The notes beneath the pieces are model-generated. The model ran no database searches and was not told where the DNA came from. It worked only from the letters and a program-made list of their open reading frames with translations. A stretch of 64,000 bases of DNA from Odontocerum albicorne (taxonomy: Eukaryota > Arthropoda > Insecta > Trichoptera > Odontoceridae): contig OX463855.1 in the NCBI GenBank assembly GCA_949825065.1, positions 40,682,301 to 40,746,300 on the forward strand, in the 5' to 3' direction. This document shows, piece by piece, positions 46,060 to 57,345 of the stretch. A program made the position numbers and the translations under genes. Positions within the stretch are counted from its first letter, which is position 1. Every line of letters begins with the position of its first letter.

Positions 46060-46940
46060 GAGTTCATCAAGGAGATACTATTTCCTCAAAATTATTCACA
46101 GCTACACTTGAATATGTCTTTGTTAAACTGGAATGGAATAGATAAGGCGTGACGATTAATGGAAAATACCTGAGCCAATTGAGATTTGCAGACGATATCG
46201 TTATATTCTCAAAAAACCTGAATGATCGTCAACACTAACTGCAGGAATTGGCAGAGGGCAGTAAAGAAGTTGGTTTAAAAATGAATATATCAAAAACCAA
46301 ATATATGATGAACTGCTTTGCTACCTCAAAACCAATAATTGTAGATAGAAAGCCGCTGGAACTTGTCCAGCAATATGTGTTTTTGGGCCGACTCATCTCC
46401 TTTGTAGGTGGCATATCGGAGGAAATAGTACGAAGAACAAAGCTAGCTTGGAGCTCATTTGGACGTTTGAACAAAATCTTCAAAAGTAATCTCCCAATAT
46501 CTTTGAAGCAAAGGGTCTACAACCAGTGTATTATCCCAGTACTTACGTATGGCTGCAAGACATAGACGCTCACAGTAAAGAACACACAAAAGCTCCAGAC
46601 CGCGCAAAGGGGTACGGAGAGATGCATGTTGGGATATACTAAAAGATACCGTAAACGAACCACCTGAATTCGTAATATAACAAAGGTAGAAGACGTTATA
46701 TAAAGGTGTGCAAGAAGATGAAGTGGCAATGGGCAGGAAACGTAGCCAGAATGTCAGACTCCCGATGAAAATCCGAAATAATCCAAAGGTACCCAAGAGG
46801 CATACGGAGGCCCAGAATAAGACCGGAGGTACGTTGGATAGATGAAATCAGGAAACATGGCAGCATCACATGGCATCAACGAGCAAAATATCTAACTATT
46901 TGGAGTCAACCCTGGTTGACAATGATGATGATGATGAATA
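46060..46940 (+). pseudogene. RTE/BovB-like reverse transcriptase fragment
   Basis: Plus-strand frames give GVHQGDTISSKLFTATLEYV, then LRFADDIVIFS (FADD active site), then EVGLKMNISKTKYMM, VFLGRLISFVGGISEEIVRR and VLTYGCKT, matching the palm, thumb and post-RT segments of RTE-class elements in order. Stops at about 46150, 46236 and 46563 and later frameshifts kill it. The 3' end runs into (GATGAT)n near 46925. No endonuclease domain is left. Confidence 0.85.
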
Positions 46941-47379
46941 TATTATACGTACTTGTTTCTCTCTCCATTTTTCTATATATCGCTCGTCACAAGATAGCAT
47001 TTAGAGACATTATTAAAAGAACCAGATAACGTTCCTCATATTTACACAAAGATTTTTTATATCTTTCCGCGGACTACAAGTATTACTCACTCGAACTTCG
47101 CAGAATTACCGATTTAGAACTATTGAGTTTGTTTACCCAACAATATGTTACAAAACACGACTGGGTATAATAAAATATTTATATATGTGAATAATACAAA
47201 CCCATACAGAGTGACGCGATGTATTACAACTAACTCACAACAGGTAGGTTGGATCCTTGAAACATATTCATATATCCATAAATGACTTATGAATAGGACA
47301 CTAAAACGTATAATCCAACAGTACACAATCAAATTCTGCTAAGATGTTAGTCCACAACAGTATTTTTGTACTAAATGTA

Positions 47380-47890
47380 CGGGATATAAACGTGGACGTG
47401 GAAAAATACTAAAATTAACCGAACAAATGCTGTAGAAATGCGTGCACTGAGAAAATAATACTTTTGGCGACAATTTATGATAGAATACGTGATTAGGAAT
47501 GTTTTATCAAACCCTGTTTATTTCACTTTTTGTAACGGTATAACCCTACCGTTTTCAAGGCTTTCACATCATCATCAGTGGAGCACACACAAATCTAGAA
47601 CTAACGAATGAAGACTAAGAAAATAAATACACAGTGAAAATATGACTGGGTGGCGTTGCAGAGGAAGACAAAGGATATGATATTTTGAAAGAACGAGGCA
47701 GAGGAAGACAAATGATATTTTGAAACAACGAGGCAGAGGAAGACAAATGATATTTTGAAAGAACGAGGCAGAGGAAGACAAATAATATTTTGAAAGAACG
47801 TGGCAGAGGAAGACAAAGGACAGTATGATATTTTGAAAGAACGAAACGTGGAAAGTCAGAGAAATCGTACGACTCTTTTTAAACATTTTT
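47380..47890 (+). mobile_element. LINE 3' fragment with internal 35-bp array and nested Penelope piece
   Basis: GHVERMNE-family remnants from ATGCTGTAGAAATGCGTGCA to CAGAGAAATCGTACGAC. 47495-47595 is a Penelope-like terminal repeat (TTATCAAACCCTGTTTATTT, CATCATCATCAG). 47665-47835 holds five units of GAACGAGGCAGAGGAAGACA plus AATGATATTTTGAAA, an expansion of the LINE's own RGRGRP-type codons. Confidence 0.7.
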
Positions 47891-48084
47891 GCATGGATTT
47901 CTCCTGTTACACAAAGAGGGTCTGCTTCTAGTTAGCTTATTCGTTAGGAATAATATCAGCCAGGATTCTTCTCATACTGCTAGACGGTACCGAGAATATA
48001 TCAACAGTGTCATTCAGTTGGTTCAATATCTCTATACCACGCGTGACTGAGTGTTTAGCCATGATATTCATTCTGTAAGTTGTA

Positions 48085-48220
48085 TGTAGTATGTATGTCT
48101 ACACACACATAACATAGAAGAAGAGGCGAAGGACGTGTCGAGACAGAAGTGTCTGACCGTCTGTCTTCTCTGCCTACGCCGACAGGAAAATGGCGCGATG
48201 GTATTATGTATGTAGATGAC
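48085..48220 (+). mobile_element. LINE 3' terminus (GHVERMNE family)
   Basis: AGAAGAGGCGAAGGACGTGT, CTCTGCCTACGCCGACAGG and GATGGTATTATGTATGTA. Confidence 0.55.
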
Positions 48221-48359
48221 ATAAGCTTATATTTCGTAATTAAATATCACCTCACAATCGTTCTGTTTCATCGTAATTAGCTAGCCTGATGTACAATGTT
48301 CCAATTCTTGTTTTATGTAAGCGTTGTTCCACTAAAAACAAATTTTAATTCTTTACCAC

Positions 48360-48730
48360 TATAAGATTTAGGACTATGCGGACGTCTGTTACTTGGATGT
48401 TACAGAGGAACAGCTGGACAAATTACAGCGTCTTCAAAATGTGTGTCTAAGATTTATTTTCATCCTACGAAAGTACGATCATATAACTTCATACCAGAAT
48501 GCATTGACATGGTTGAATGTTAGAAATAGATTCACATACTGTATCTATTTTATAATATCCTTAACTGTACCACAGCTCCCTCTTATCTCGCCGAAAAAAG
48601 GTCGATATATCCAAAACTGACTGGTCAAGGAAAACCCCCAAGATTTGTTTTGACACTAGTGCAGTGCATATCAAACAAGAGGGCGCGGCCTCTTAGGAGA
48701 TTGTGGAGTTCCTGTCAAATTGAAAAATAA
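48360..48730 (+). pseudogene. LINE C-terminal fragment (LDKLQRLQNV family)
   Basis: The frame 48393-48620 reads MDVTEEQLDKLQRLQNVCLR, then LRKYDHITSYQNALTWLNVR, and ends shortly after LPLISPKK. Typical of the C-terminal domain of Jockey/CR1-type elements; the later FTVHAVRLWN part is deleted. Confidence 0.75.
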
Positions 48731-48959
48731 GCTAATCTATCTGCTATCTGTCTGCTAATATTTATAAATTATTTAAATTTGTTACTGCCAATTAATAATT
48801 TCAACACTGTACCATATATTGATTGGTTATGTAAAAATATGCAATCACACCATTCTCATTAAAATGTTTTTTGTAGGCTACAGCTGTATAAGCTGAGTTT
48901 GTTATATTTCATTTGATTTTTGCTTTATAAGAATGTTAATTGTGTGATATATTATATTA

Positions 48960-49785
48960 ACTAAAATTTATTGCAAATACAATCTGGCGGGCTTATTGCC
49001 AGGAGGCCATCTCTTCCAGCCAACCAGACAAAAGTAAATAAAGCAAGTTACGTGGTCGCGTTAATCATTCAAATGACTATCCATCCCCACGAAACCCATG
49101 AACACATACGTGAGCATATGCCCACGAACCCCACAAAGACGGACAATCACCCGAACATTATTTTTTATATAAAGTGAGATATCATCAATCAAAAGGAAAG
49201 GAAGGGATGGTGGAGAGGAAAGGAAAAGAAAAATCAGGAATGAAACACGTTATTTTACTGACTAGAAATTAAGAGTTTTTTCAGTCGCTTCTTAAAGCAT
49301 GCCAAGGACGAAGCGAGTATTATATTGGTTTGTAACTGATTCCAGACTCTCACTGCATGGACAGTAAAGGACGACGTAAAACAAGAGGAGCGGTGAACTG
49401 GAAAGGCTAATAGACAATCTACTCGTATGTTTGAGCGTAGCGCTAATCCATTATTGGAAAGACGCAAAAAAATTTCGGCGAGATAAGAGGGGGCTATGGG
49501 ACAGTTAAGGATATTATACAATAGCGACAGTATGTGAATTTGGTGCCTATTTTTAACATTCAACCAGTTCAATGCCTTCTGTTGTGAAGATATATGATCG
49601 TACTTTCGTAGGTTGAAAATAAATCTTTCGACACACATTTTGAAGACGCTGTAATTTGTCCAGTTAGTAAAGTACTGTTGGTATCTAAAAATATTTTTTT
49701 CAATACGCCTTAACATGTAAGATTTTGTAAGATTTCGGGGGCCTTTTGATTTTTTTTTTCGAGAAACACTGATTACTATGTACAA
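48960..49785 (-). pseudogene. LINE 3' end (FTVHAVR family), best preserved copy
   Basis: Frame 49255-49785 carries LRKYDHISSQQKALNWLNVK, then LYNILNCPIAPSYLAEIF, then FTVHAVRVWNQLQTNIILAS and ACFKKRLKKLL before the stop at 49255. This is the C-terminal domain of a Jockey/CR1-like ORF2. The N-terminal third of the frame (49700-49785) is unrelated flank. The 3' untranslated region runs to about 48965 and ends with the GGAAGAGATGGCCTCCTGG-type tail shared with the SINEs. 5'-truncated. Confidence 0.8.
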
Positions 49786-49864
49786 TAAATATATATTGTT
49801 TTTTAAACAATTGTATACGTTTTATTAACAACCTCTGATATATTTCACTATAATGATTACTTAC

Positions 49865-50014
49865 GTTGCATTTCGTGTTCTTTAAAACAGCGTACCGAAA
49901 CGGAACCCAGTTTAATTTAGCTCTTAGCACAGTTCCGCAAATTCCCAAGAACGACAGGTGGTCCGACGGGGCAAACACCCTTTTCATAAAAGCCCCATCG
50001 GGTCTATCATACAT
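49865..50014 (-). CDS. Putative host exon of unknown function, strong splice donor
   Basis: Read on the minus strand, 50 codons starting MYDRPDGAFMKRVFAP and ending KNTKCN run without interruption into AAC|GTAAGTAAT, a near-consensus 5' splice donor; the exon ends in phase 0. The peptide is mixed hydrophobic and basic, with no simple repeats and no resemblance I can see to reverse transcriptase or transposase. A stop lies just upstream of the Met in the same frame, so either this Met is a true start or the exon begins at an acceptor such as the ATAG just after it. It sits beside decayed LINE sequence (below 49.7 kb) on the same strand as the exons at 37 kb and 29 kb. Its phase-0 end does not join directly to the exon at 37 kb, so either another exon lies between them or they are different genes. 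I do not recognise the protein. An alternative is an unusually well kept TE open frame. Confidence 0.4.
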
Positions 50015-50408
50015 CCATCAACAACAAAAACAGCCTGTTTTGGTGAACAGGTTATTTTTTAATACAACTAGGGTCGTTATGATGCGACAAGTTGTTAAAC
50101 AACAACGGAGCATTTGAAATATATCAAGTGTTTTAATGAATGTTTTTTTTTTTTATACAACGGCTTTTTTATTTCATACCAGGAGACAACGTAAGCCCGA
50201 AACTTGCAGTTCGTTATCGAACTTTTTAAATACTACCGCAAATGCAGTGGAAACAATAATCGTCCACATCTAGTGGGCAAATATTCTCATCAGACAACTT
50301 TTCTACAACTTTTAATTTCTGGTGCCATCGGGAATCAATTCCATATTTTTGGCAGTTAAAAAAATGTTTGCTATATTTTTTCCCTTCAAATATATACTTT
50401 AATGTAAT

Positions 50409-50670
50409 TGTAATTTGTTTTTATCAAACACTGTTTATTCCACTTTTTATAACGGTATAACCCTACCGGTTTCAAAGCTTTCACCTCATCATCAGGGAGC
50501 ACAAACAAAACTTTTTTGTGCTCCCCTGATGATGAGATGAAAGCCTTGAAATCGGTAGGGTTATACCGTTACATTAAGTGGAATAAACAGTGTTTGATAA
50601 AAACCAATTATGTTAGAATGTCTTTAAATCTCCACAATGTTAATGCCTTAACTATAAATAATACTTAAAT
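50409..50670. mobile_element. Penelope-like inverted terminal pair
   Basis: Terminal repeat in minus orientation (50409-50518), then in plus orientation (50519-50670), meeting at ACAAACAAAACTTTTTTGTG. No coding sequence. Clear copy of the hammerhead-like segment (CTGATGATGAGATGAAAGCC). Confidence 0.8.
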
Positions 50671-50679
50671 GTAATTTTA

Positions 50680-51620
50680 TAAAATTGTTGATACAGGGTT
50701 AATTGATTTGATATTTAAATTATAGAACTCAAACTTTAAATACTCGTAAAATGATTTAACACTTGAATGGGAAAAAAATCTGCACTAACATTAATCAAAG
50801 TGACAGGCCTGTATCGCTTTACAAAATCACTGTCAAATTGTAAAAGATACGCTGCTTACAAAGCTTATACGATTATAGTAAAATATTTTACTATCTGTTG
50901 GTTAAAACTAACATAAAAACTTAAAACGAGCCGACCATCCTGACATGTTAAATCAAACAAAATACATAATATAAAAAAACACTAATAAGATGAAATTCAA
51001 AAAGTTATAACAATAGAAACAATCATTACTCATGCCTCCTTGTGAATTGAATAAATTATGTCTACAAAGTTTATTAATGAGCTTAACATAGTTCTCCAAG
51101 AACTGTTCTCAATAACATACGCAAGAACGGGTCTTCCAGCCGCTATGCCTGTTGGAAGGGCCTTAACTCTTCTGAACGGGACTGCTTCGGATATTGACAT
51201 ATTTCATATCACATTACCAAAAGCAAAAGAAAATTTTCTTCTAAGATTGGGGGCGTTAGAAAGCACTCATCAACGTATTTAAGTGACTTTGAATACATGT
51301 GTATGTGTTTATAAGTTTATGTGTATATACGAGTATGTATGCATACATATAATTTCATAAATATTTTTTTTAAATATTAATAATCTTTGTATTTTTCAAT
51401 GTACGAGTAATTCGGCTAAGCCTATATTGAGAAATTAATAAATCAATAAAATAGATAAACACATTTTGAAAGACGCAAATCTGGGCAGTATCTTTACGTG
51501 TGAAGGGCAAGTTGGAAGGGGCATTTAAAGAAGGGTACCGACAGGAAACAAAGTAAACGAAGCACTTACTGTATACACAAAAACCGCGCAATATTAGCAA
51601 ATATGACAATACATCATAGT
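50680..51620. other. Mostly unassigned; one small orphan frame
   Basis: A 74-codon frame at 51058-51282 (MSTKFINELNIVLQELFSIT...) has reasonable composition but no family that I recognise, no splice signals and no neighbours to suggest a role. The rest is AT-rich. Confidence 0.3.
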
Positions 51621-51629
51621 GTGCTGGTG

Positions 51630-52090
51630 CCCACCTTGATGTTTGGAAATGAAATTTGGACTCGACAGAAAGATAAATAAGATTAATGCTGTGGAAATGC
51701 GAGCACTAAGGAAAAAGTGTCAATGATGAAAAGAAAACGGAATAAAGACTTCAGAAATTAATGTATAGAAAAAAATTATGTTTTAAGATGAAGAAAGGAG
51801 CTTTAAGATGGTTTGGACATGTGGAGAGAATGAATGATGAATGACTAAGCGAGTATACTAGTCGGAAGTGCAAGGTATGTGTGGAAGAGGTAAACCGAGG
51901 AAAACGTGGCTGGACCAAATGGACCAGATTTTGAAAAAAAGTAAAGTGAGAAGTATGAATACTAGATGATTGTGCATGACGAGATATATGAATCTGGAGG
52001 ACGCAAAAATTGTGTGCTTGGGTAGAAAAGTTTGGAGATTTGTTCTCTCTGCCTACTCCGCAAAGGACACGGCGTGATGATATATATGTA
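51630..52090 (+). mobile_element. LINE 3' fragment (GHVERMNE family)
   Basis: The plus strand includes INAVEMRALRKKC and GALRWFGHVERMND, then the terminal TCTCTCTGCCTACTCCGC. Several stops. Confidence 0.7.
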
Positions 52091-52136
52091 TGTTATGTTT
52101 GACAAAATGAAATATAACTTCTTCTTCTGTGTCATG

Positions 52137-52433
52137 TCAGGTCCCCCGAACGTTGAATATCACCTGAGAGTAGGTATCTTTGTCCCCGGCAGCCCGAAAA
52201 AGATCCCCAATGCTCCTTATACCAGTCCAATCACGTATATTGCGGAGCCAGGAGATTTGCCTCTTGTCAACACCTCTTCGACCCTCTATTTTGCTTTGGA
52301 TGATCAGGTCCAGTAATATGTACTTTGTTCCTCTAAGTACATGACCCAAATAGGACACCTTTCGGATTTTAATATTAGTCAGCAATTCTCTATCAATTTT
52401 GGCTTTTTGAAGAACCCTTGTACTGCTGACCAT
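52137..52433 (-). pseudogene. LINE C-terminal fragment (IKIRKVSYLGHV family)
   Basis: The frame reads DRELLTNIKIRKVSYLGHVL, then IIQSKIEGRRGVDKRQISWL, then DWTGIRSIGDLFRAAGD. Intact over 98 codons but only the element's C-terminus; homologous to 41610-41850. Confidence 0.8.
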
Positions 52434-52529
52434 ATCCGTCTAGGGTATCCGTAGCATTCTCCGGTGCATCCACATCTCGAATGAAATATAACAAGTCAGA
52501 AAAATCGAAAGAGTTGTTCAGATGTACGA

Positions 52530-53308
52530 GTATGTTCTCTCTCTCCGTGGTTGCAGTCCTAAGACTGGTTTGCAGCAATTTCAACTCTTCTCCTCCATTC
52601 CCCCCTGTCCTGTGCGGCTCTTTTTAAATCTGTATATGTTGAGCAGCGCACGTCCACCAACAGGTCCTCCAGGTACTCTCGGCGTGGGCGTCCCCTAGAG
52701 TTTGTCCCCTCGGTCATACCCTCCATTATGGCATGCAAGAGGCCCTCTTGTCGTATTATATGACCGATCCATCTTGCATGCCTTTCGGACAGGATCCTGA
52801 GCAGGTGCCTTCCTCCTTCGACTCGTTGGAGAACCTCTTCATTTGTGATGCGGTCTCTCCAGGAAATTCCTAATAGTCTTCTATAGGACCACATCTCAAA
52901 AGCCTCTAGTCTTCGTCTATCTCTTTCGGATAGGCACCATGTCTCGCAGCCGTACATCAAGATACTCCATACATAGGTCTTGATGAGGAGTATTCTCAGT
53001 TTTAGGTCTATATTATTTGATTCTATTATTTTCGACCTTTTATTAAATGCAAGTCTAGCCTGATGTATACGGCTGTCGACCTCGCTCTTGGACCGATCGT
53101 CCCATGTTATTTTGCTCCCGAGGTAGACAAACTCCTCGGTGTTCTTTAGTGGTTTACCCGACATCACTATTCTCATCTGGTATTGAGCTCGGCCTACAGT
53201 CAGCAGCTTTGTTTTGTCTTTATTTATCTTCATACTGTAGTTATTTTGAAGAATGCTTTCCATAGTTGTTAAGGCCTCTTGTAGTTCCTCTTCACTTTCA
53301 GCAACCAT
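52530..53308 (-). pseudogene. RTE-like LINE 3' end, 249-codon frame
   Basis: An uninterrupted minus-strand frame (52559-53308) starts just after the reverse transcriptase catalytic box: SMKINKDKTKLLTVGR, FVYLGSKITWDDRSKSEVDS, LIKTYVWSILMYGCETWCLS, RRLLGISWRDRITNEEVLQR, ARWIGHIIRQEGLLHAIMEG, and ends RRVEIAANQS. Frame integrity suggests fairly recent insertion. It is 5'-truncated near 53308, where the sequence joins another LINE scrap. A near-identical shorter copy is at 62608-63089. Confidence 0.9.
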
Positions 53309-54225
53309 AGCAATACGAGTATGTTAGAAGAGACGAAATATGTGGATCGCAATAAAAAAGTTTGGCGCTCTCTATCCTCTGCTTAACTCGGCAGGGAAAC
53401 CAGCGTTATGGTTAGTACGATTGAATATTTAATTATGTATAAATAATACGGCAGAATGTATGAATATTTACGTCGCTTGATAAAATAAAACCCACCCTTG
53501 AAATGTACATTTTGTGTAATATACCAAGGGTTGGAAAGCACTACCGCCCTAGAGACACTATATATGATATACATTTATTCTGAATTCGGGCACACTCGGA
53601 TTAATTGTTTTCCACTTAAAGATGCGTGTATTTATCAGAACACAACAAAATTATGTAAAAGAGGTAAATTCAAAGTAGTTTTACATAGATAATCGTCAAA
53701 AATATAGCAAGCAGACTGTCAGCCCTCGGGGTTGAATAATAAACCAAAGTGTCCCGATAGTTTATTCTAGGCAAAAAAGACCACCACAATGGTTCTTAAC
53801 TCGACAAGTTTAAAATTAAACTAGCAATTAAGTTAACATCACTTGGTGTAGCCTTCATTTCGGTTTTTGAACCATACAATAAGCAGTGGTGGACTCTTGA
53901 GTATTTAATGACCGGCAAGTCGTATTATATAAATCAATAATAATTGGACATAGCATATATTCGCATGTTTGCGAATCTATTTAACATACACGTACATATG
54001 ATACATACGAACCATCACACTCTGATTGATGTCGCGCTAAAAAAAAATAACGACTTCGATCTTCTTGTGTAGATCGCGCTGAATGGGGACTTTTTCCCAC
54101 CACAACAGTGTGAGTGGCGGTGGGATAGAACTGAACTTAACCATCTCTGATTCGCCTCTTCTACACCACTTCGCTTCCTTTATGTTCATAAATCCTGCCA
54201 TACTTCTCCTACAATTTACATATAG

Positions 54226-54460
54226 TACCCAGCGGTAAGTAATACACATCGGGCTTACTAAGAAAGAGACTGTCGACCATAATCAGCTAACTTCGACTTT
54301 GTAGAGCGTCGTCTCTGTCCCTAGAACGCTTGACAAATCGCGACGGAACACGTGTATGAATGACAGAGACGACGCTCTACAAAGCTGAAGTTAGCAGATT
54401 ATGACCGACAGTCTCTTTTTTAAGCCCGATGTGTATTAATTACCACCGGGTAATGTACAT
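54226..54460. mobile_element. Long-hairpin MITE, full copy 2
   Basis: Same arms as 23267-23501 (ACCCAGCGGTAAGTAATACA...; complement at the right end CCACCGGGTAATG), a loop of about 40 bp, TA-containing flanks. Confidence 0.8.
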
Positions 54461-54464
54461 ACAT

Positions 54465-54655
54465 AACATCATTTCCCTGTCGGGATAGGCAGGGGACCGA
54501 GCGCCAGATTTTCCTATCTCGACATACATCCTTTGCACTCATAATTGTACTACATATTTATTTAAATAGCCTTTCTTCATTAATTCGTTCCACATGTCCA
54601 AACCATCTCAATGTGCTCTTAATCTTACTTAACACACCATCTTACGTTCACATTT
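54465..54655 (-). mobile_element. LINE 3' fragment (GHVERMNE family)
   Basis: Plus-strand TTCCCTGTCGGGATAGGCAG, TCCTATCTCGACATACATCC and CATTAATTCGTTCCACATG are the complement of the family 3' end. It is interrupted by the palindrome at 54656 and the array beyond. Confidence 0.6.
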
Positions 54656-54910
54656 CTATGGCGTTTTGGTAAAGAGGTACAAGTCATCAATTACTTATTT
54701 GTCAGTTTGAAGTTTTGCAACACTTGTATTCCTGAAATACAGACCTCAGGTAATTTAAAGGTAAACTTTGAATACATAAATAATTTATGTATTCAAAGTT
54801 TACCTTAAAAATTTACCTGATGTCTGTATTTCAGGAATACAAGTGTTGCAAAACTTCAAACGGACAAATAAGTAATTGATGACTTGTACCTCTTTACCAA
54901 AACGCCATAG
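54656..54910. repeat. Near-perfect 255-bp palindrome
   Basis: From CTATGGCGTTTTGGTAAAGA to its complement ending CGCCATAG, arms of about 125 bp pair with only a few mismatches or indels around a single central base near 54782 (AATACATAAATAATTTATGTATT). Not related to the TIR elements elsewhere. Confidence 0.93.
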
Positions 54911-54987
54911 ATTTATTCGGTATCATTTCATTTATAAATTGTCACCACATGTATTATTCTCAGTGAACATATCTCTACAGCATTTGT

Positions 54988-56724
54988 TTGGTGGTTCTTC
55001 AGTATTTTTCCACGTTTCATTCCCTTATATTTGGTACAAAAATACAGTTGAGAACTATCTTAGCACAATTTGATACTGGATTATTGGAGTATATGTTTTA
55101 CTGCTCCATTCATAAGTCATTTATGGACATTAATATACTGTTGAGAACTATCTTAGCACAATTTCATACTGGATTATTGGAGTATATGTTTTACTGCTCC
55201 ATTCATAAGTCATTTATGGACATTAATATACTGTTGAGAACTATCTTAGCACAATTTCATACTGGATTATTGGAGTATATGTTTTACTGCTCCATTCATA
55301 AGTCATTTATGGACATTAATATACTGTTGAGAACTATCTTAGCACAATTTGATACTGGATTATTGGAGTATATGTTTTACTGCTCCATTCATAAGTCATT
55401 TATGGACATTAATATACTGTTGAGAACTATCTTAGCACAATTTGATACTGGATTATTGGAGTATATGTTTTACTGCTGCATTCATAAGTCATTTATGGAC
55501 ATTAATATACTGTTGAGAACTATCTTAGCCAAATTTGATACTGGATTATTGGAGTATATGTTTTACTGCTCCATTCATAAGTCATTTATGGACATTAATA
55601 TACTGTTGAGAACTATCTTAGCACAATTTGATACTGGATTATTGGAGTATATGTTTTACTGCTCCATTCATAAGTCATTTATGGACATTAATATACTGTT
55701 GAGAACTATCTTAGCACAATTTGATACTGGATTATTGGAGTATATGTTTTACTGCTCCATTCATAAGTCATTTATGGACATTAATATACTGTTGAGAACT
55801 ATCTTAGCACAATTTGATACTGGATTATTGGAGTATATGTTTTACTGCTGCATTCATAAGTCATTTATGGACATTAATATACTGTTGAGAACTATCTTAG
55901 CAAAATTTGATACTGGATTATTGGAGTATATGTTTTACTGCTCCATTCATAAGTCATTTATGGACATTAAAATACTGTTGAGAACTATCTTAGCACAATT
56001 TGATACTGGATTATTGGAGTATATGTTTTACTGCTCCATTCATAAGTCATTTATGGACATTAATATACTGTTGAGAACTATCTTAGCACAATTTGATACT
56101 GGATTATTGGAGTATATGTTTTACTGCTCCATTCATAAGTCATTTATGGACATTAATATACTGTTGAGAACTATCTTAGCACAATTTCATACTGGATTAT
56201 TGGAGTATATGTTTTACTGCTCCATTCATAAGTCATTTATGGACATTAATATACTGTTGAGAACTATCTTAGCACAATTTGATACTGGATTATTGGAGTA
56301 TATGTTTTACTGCTCCATTCATAAGTCATTTATGGACATTAATATACTGTTGAGAACTATCTTAGCACAATTTCATACTGGATTATTGGAGTATATGTTT
56401 TACTGCTCCATTCATAAGTCATTTATGGACATTAATATACTGTTGAGAACTATCTTAGCACAATTTGATACTGGATTATTGGAGTATATGTTGTACTGCT
56501 GCATTCATAAGTCATTTATGGACATTAATATACTGTTGAGAACTATCTTAGCAAAATTTGAAACTGGATTATTGGAGTATATGTTTTACTGCTCCATTCA
56601 TAAGTCATTTATGGGCATTAATATACTTAAAGGTATTGTGTATTATATCATACATTACCCCTCCTTGTATTTTCTCAACGCACGCATTTGTATAGCATTT
56701 ATTAAAGCTCATAAACACTTTTAA
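54988..56724 (+). repeat. 93-bp tandem array, about 17 units, holding a 578-codon frame open
   Basis: The unit starts CTGTTGAGAACTATCTTAGC and ends GACATTAATATA; the period of 93 (31 codons) lets one frame read through the array from 54988. The array itself is about 55044-56628. Units differ only at a few sites (Q or K, D or H, S or C in translation). Flanks are LINE 3' sequence (TTTTTCCACGTTTCATTCCC; CGCACGCATTTGTATAGCAT), so the array grew inside a LINE fragment. Translated, the repeat is hydrophobic and Cys-containing, with no signal peptide or start context to argue for a real gene. Confidence 0.92.
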
Positions 56725-57204
56725 AGAGGTCTCAAAAGGTTGACAATCTCAGAACCTCTTTCGGCCAAGCAGCACAATAGCACGCGATTGCTTCTACCCC
56801 AGGAGGGTCACTCTTGGATCACTGATCTAAGGTTTCAGTGCCGTAATTTGATCCAATTTTCAACAAGGAAAAAAAACAGAAAGCCTTGGGATGCCGTGAG
56901 GGAACCGAAAGAATAATACAAGTTCAAAGGAGATTGTATCCTTAAAAATTACCTACACGTAAAAAAAACTGTATTTACCAGCTTCTCTATCCGGTATTCA
57001 AAGCCATCTGTTCAAACTAGAACGGGTATAAACGATTCTGTATTCCTGTTATACTCGTACCATATGGACACATGATAACTGGCTTCAAATAAACACCAAT
57101 GAACACCAGACTGACGATGACTCCTCAAGAGTGATGAAGATAAATTATTTAAGGCTTCGTCGGCAAGGAACAAATCTTCAACTATCTGGAAATCTGTCCA
57201 TGGC
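56725..57204. other. Unassigned; one half of a diverged repeat
   Basis: 57068-57200 resembles 57566-57710 (ACTGGCTTCAAATAA, CTCAAGAGTGATSAGGA-like, AAGGCTTCGTCGGCAWGGAA). Element type unknown. Confidence 0.4.
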
Positions 57205-57345
57205 TTCGAGGTAATGCACTGGATTTCCGTGCAGAAGGTCGTCGGTTCGAACCCCGCGCTGTGCTATTCCCCTCGAATGACACAGGCATTTTTTCCGCCT
57301 AGTATTCAGAGTAATAAGGATACCTATAACTTAGGTCATATATAT
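57205..57345 (+). mobile_element. tRNA-derived SINE (second family)
   Basis: B-box GTCGGTTCGAACCCC; body ACACAGGCATTTTTTCCGCC; tail TAGGTCATAT. Matches 37463-37587 and, inverted, 42110-42245. Confidence 0.7.

Noticed and set aside
54988..56724. 578-residue protein-coding gene
   Set aside because: The frame comes from a 93-bp tandem array within LINE sequence; no start context, splice sites or domain support a gene. Kept as a repeat.
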